Both the position numbers and the translations under genes were made by a program. Positions 63,468 through 64,000 of a stretch of DNA of 64,000 bases are shown one piece after another (position 1 is the stretch's first letter; each line of letters starts with the position of its first letter). The notes beneath the pieces were generated by a model. The model was given only the letters and a program-made list of their open reading frames with translations, did no database searches and was not told the origin of the DNA. The DNA comes from Clostridia bacterium (lineage in GTDB: Bacteria > Bacillota > Clostridia > Oscillospirales > Acutalibacteraceae): assembly GCA_017625435.1 (NCBI GenBank), contig JAGAKX010000011.1:162317-226316 (forward strand), written 5' to 3'.

Positions 63468-63494
63468 GAGCAGGTTTTAGCCTGCTCTTTTTTG
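63468..63494 (+). terminator. Second plus-strand terminator near recombinase end
   Basis: GAGCAGG tttag-type loop CCTGCTC then TTTTTTG. The T run is on the plus strand, so it would stop read-through toward the convergent recombinase gene. Confidence 0.8.
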
Positions 63495-64000
63495 TTATGC
63501 CGTTAAATACTCAACGGCTACGCCTTGTCTTGCTTCAAGGACTATATTTTCCTCTTTAACAGGATTCTCAATAACCCCGATGAAGCGGTAATGAATAATG
63601 ATTTTCTGCGTTCTGTTCTTACCTTTACCCTCAATGGAGTGAACCTCGATTTTCTCAATCAGTTCATTTAAGAGTGCAGGTGTCAGAGTTTCCATCTGCA
63701 TAAACTTACGGACAGCTAATGTGAATTGCTCTTTGCTTGTACGAAGATTTTCGATTTCTGAAAGTTCTTCTTGGTACTGCCTGATTTTCAGTTTCAGTTC
63801 ATCACGCTCTGCTTCATATTTCTGAGAGAGCTGCATAAAGCTTTCTTCATTGACAATACCGTTGATATGCTTCTCAAAGAGTTTCTCGTACATAATAGCA
63901 ACTTCTTTTGTTCTTGCTGTTGCCTTATCAATACTGCTTTCAAGAAATTTCTGCTGATTGAGTATGCTTTTATTGGTCTTTGCTTCAAGAATATCTGCAA
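63495..64000 (-). CDS. Large serine recombinase, C-terminal part (truncated by window edge)
   Basis: The frame is open from the right edge to a TAA at 63497-63495, giving the last 168 residues or so. A coiled-coil stretch (SQKYEAERDELKLKIRQYQE, EELSEIENLRTSKEQF) is followed by a conserved end, LTPALLNELIEKIEVHSIEG then NRTQKIIIHYRFIGVIE, which matches the C-terminus of large serine recombinases with a DUF4368-like tail from clostridial conjugative elements such as the Tn4451 TnpX group. The catalytic resolvase domain would lie outside the window. It suggests an integrated element to the right, next to tRNA-Pro. Confidence 0.85.
   Translation of the reverse strand, partial: ADILEAKTNKSILNQQKFLESSIDKATARTKEVAIMYEKLFEKHINGIVNEESFMQLSQKYEAERDELKLKIRQYQEELSEIENLRTSKEQFTLAVRKFMQMETLTPALLNELIEKIEVHSIEGKGKNRTQKIIIHYRFIGVIENPVKEENIVLEARQGVAVEYLTA

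Noticed and set aside
63794..64000. 68-residue minus-strand frame at the right edge
   Set aside because: Out-of-frame shadow of the serine recombinase frame, which stays open to the window edge.

Overview
The window reads as a chromosomal segment of a low-to-moderate G+C anaerobic Firmicute, most likely a clostridial gut or rumen bacterium of the Oscillospiraceae/Ruminococcaceae type. Several features point that way: a ferredoxin-dependent 2-oxoacid oxidoreductase operon, a secreted protein ending in a dockerin module, a Spo0A homologue, a short-form ProRS of the archaeal/eukaryotic class, a leuS T-box leader, HisZ plus short HisG, and AGGAGG-type ribosome binding sites with many TTG/GTG starts. 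The taxonomic placement is inference. Coordinates 1-4579 (mostly minus strand) hold the end of a pyrimidine operon (pyrC-carB, with carB cut by the window edge) and a small lipoprotein.

From 4.7 to 17.9 kb lies the division and cell-wall (dcw) cluster in the order mraZ, rsmH, ftsL-like, PASTA penicillin-binding protein, murE (meso-DAP type), mraY, ftsW/spoVE, murG, murA, divIB/ftsQ, ftsZ. It lacks murD, murF and ftsA. murC sits alone at about 50.7 kb. Next come proS, a degenerate Spo0A homologue, an AlkD-like DNA repair protein, and uvrB and uvrA, which are separated by a 324-bp element built of hairpins. A translation and rRNA modification block follows (rluD-type, rsmF-type and rsmE genes).

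From 30.2 to 34.6 kb is a small carbohydrate locus with a GPH-family symporter, a divergent GDPD-like protein and a heparinase II/III-like protein. The minus strand then carries a YjjG-type HAD phosphatase, a GNAT acetyltransferase and the korDABC operon. dinB is read divergently from kor and has an odd start region. Three linked membrane proteins of unknown function precede leuS with its T-box leader. A 1180-residue secreted repeat protein with a dockerin and a clan GH-D glycosidase-like gene come next, separated by GC-rich palindromic repeats.

From 50.7 kb: murC, an unrecognised 451-residue protein, a ZIP-type metal transporter, ylmH, and a nearly complete histidine operon (yerC/hisR-hisZ-G-D-C-B-H-A-F-IE). 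The his operon has a palindrome over its promoter that suits the TrpR-family regulator encoded first in it. The window closes with tRNA-Pro(CGG) and, on the opposite strand, the C-terminal end of a large serine recombinase. This suggests that an integrated mobile element lies beyond the right edge.

Most transcription units carry recognisable sigma-A-type promoters, nearly all with a 17-bp spacer, and hairpin terminators, so operon boundaries can be drawn from sequence alone. The observations most worth following are the hairpin element at 23.2-23.5 kb, the Spo0A receiver with Glu at the phosphorylation position, the structured leader of pyrC, the MraZ-type and HisR-type operators, the ACG codon at the expected start of dinB, and the dispersed GTAGGGG palindromes.
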